Shown here in pieces: positions 63,651 to 64,000 of a DNA stretch of 64,000 nt. The notes under the pieces are model-generated. The model ran no database searches. It was not told the DNA's origin and worked only from the letters and a program-made list of their open reading frames with translations. The stretch is from Caprimulgus europaeus (Eukaryota; Chordata; Aves; Caprimulgiformes; Caprimulgidae): the NCBI GenBank assembly GCA_907165065.1, contig OU015523.1, positions 126,184,523 to 126,248,522 of the forward strand. Reading direction: 5' to 3'. Positions within the stretch are counted from its first letter, which is position 1; every line of letters starts with the position of its first letter. A program made the translations under genes and the position numbers.

Positions 63651-64000
63651 ACCGTGCGTCCCGCGCTGCCGGAGCTCACATCCCGCAGGGTCCGGCCGAG
63701 ACGTCCCGCAGCCGCTCCGGTACCGCCGTGCTCCGGTGCCGCGGTCGCTTCAGGACCGCTGGCCGCCTCGCTGCCCGCAGCGCCTCGGTGCCCTCCCGGA
63801 GTCTCGCTGTGCCGCCCTCCCGGTGCCGCGGTCGCCCCGGTGCCGCGGTCGCCCCGCCGAGAGCTCGGCTGCTGGCGGCGGGGTCGGCGCTGGCTCGGAG
63901 CGGAGGCTCCGGCTGAAACCCGACCCAGCGCCGCCCTCAGCCCCCCACTCCCCCCGCCGCCCCCATCCCCGCCCCGGCACCGGAGCGCGCCGGCGGAGCG
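63080..64000 (-). promoter_or_regulatory. DCHS1: CpG-island promoter region of DCHS1
   Basis: Very dense CpG from about 63080 to the window edge, including repeated CGGTGCCGCGGTCGC units at about 63735-63855. It surrounds the exon 1 donor. No TATA box is evident, as expected for such promoters. Confidence 0.65.
63651..63720 (-). other. DCHS1: DCHS1 exon 1 (noncoding 5' UTR); upstream end not fixed
   Basis: A consensus donor GGT/GTAAGTGCC ends this exon at 63651, inside a CpG island upstream of exon 2. The transcription start cannot be placed; the right boundary is nominal. Human DCHS1 also has a noncoding first exon. Confidence 0.6.

Noticed and set aside
1-64000. Search for CRISPR arrays, operons, tRNA/rRNA genes or prokaryotic mobile systems
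   Set aside because: The window is vertebrate genomic DNA. The regular repeats are minisatellites and no tRNA-like box A/B pair was recognised by eye.

Overview
The window is a GC-rich, CR1-dense stretch of a bird genome. More than two dozen CR1 LINE fragments of several subfamilies are present, and there is one solo LTR whose ends resemble a family I know from songbirds. This makes a neoavian, possibly passerine, source likely, although no species can be named. Gene order and orientation match the human 11p15.4 neighbourhood: TPP1 lies downstream of DCHS1, and both are on the minus strand.

Layout, left to right. Positions 193-5960 hold the first ten coding exons of TPP1, the lysosomal tripeptidyl peptidase 1 gene. 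The remaining exons, including the catalytic serine, lie beyond position 1. Its promoter at about 5961-6085 carries three CACGTG motifs of the CLEAR/TFEB type. Positions 6100-12950 are intergenic: two long CR1 copies, several short ones, and the LTR at 12121-12721. Positions 12955-63720 hold all of DCHS1 (Dachsous cadherin-related 1). The 3' UTR is about 12955-15801, with a poly(A) signal at 12976-12981 and a 50-bp minisatellite. Twenty coding exons lie between 15802 and 59399, and a noncoding first exon ends at 63651 inside a CpG island that runs to the window edge. Every exon was placed by splice sites, and the phases add up without a break to 3,266 residues, close to the 3,298 of human DCHS1.

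The two genes are unrelated in function. TPP1 removes tripeptides from protein N-termini in the lysosome. DCHS1 is a giant protocadherin that binds FAT4 and sets planar cell polarity and Hippo signalling. No operon-like or defence-type system is present.

The least expected pattern is that three 5' splice sites (TPP1 exon 1, TPP1 exon 4, DCHS1 exon 3) are each copied into a GC-rich tandem repeat. The DCHS1 exon 3 donor sits at the edge of about 12 units, nearly all carrying the same GTGAGTGC donor. Other notable items are fragments of a very old amniote-type CR1 in DCHS1 intron 7, a 39-bp antisense patch inside a CR1, an inverted CR1 pair upstream of TPP1, and an intronic CpG island plus a candidate alternative first exon for DCHS1.
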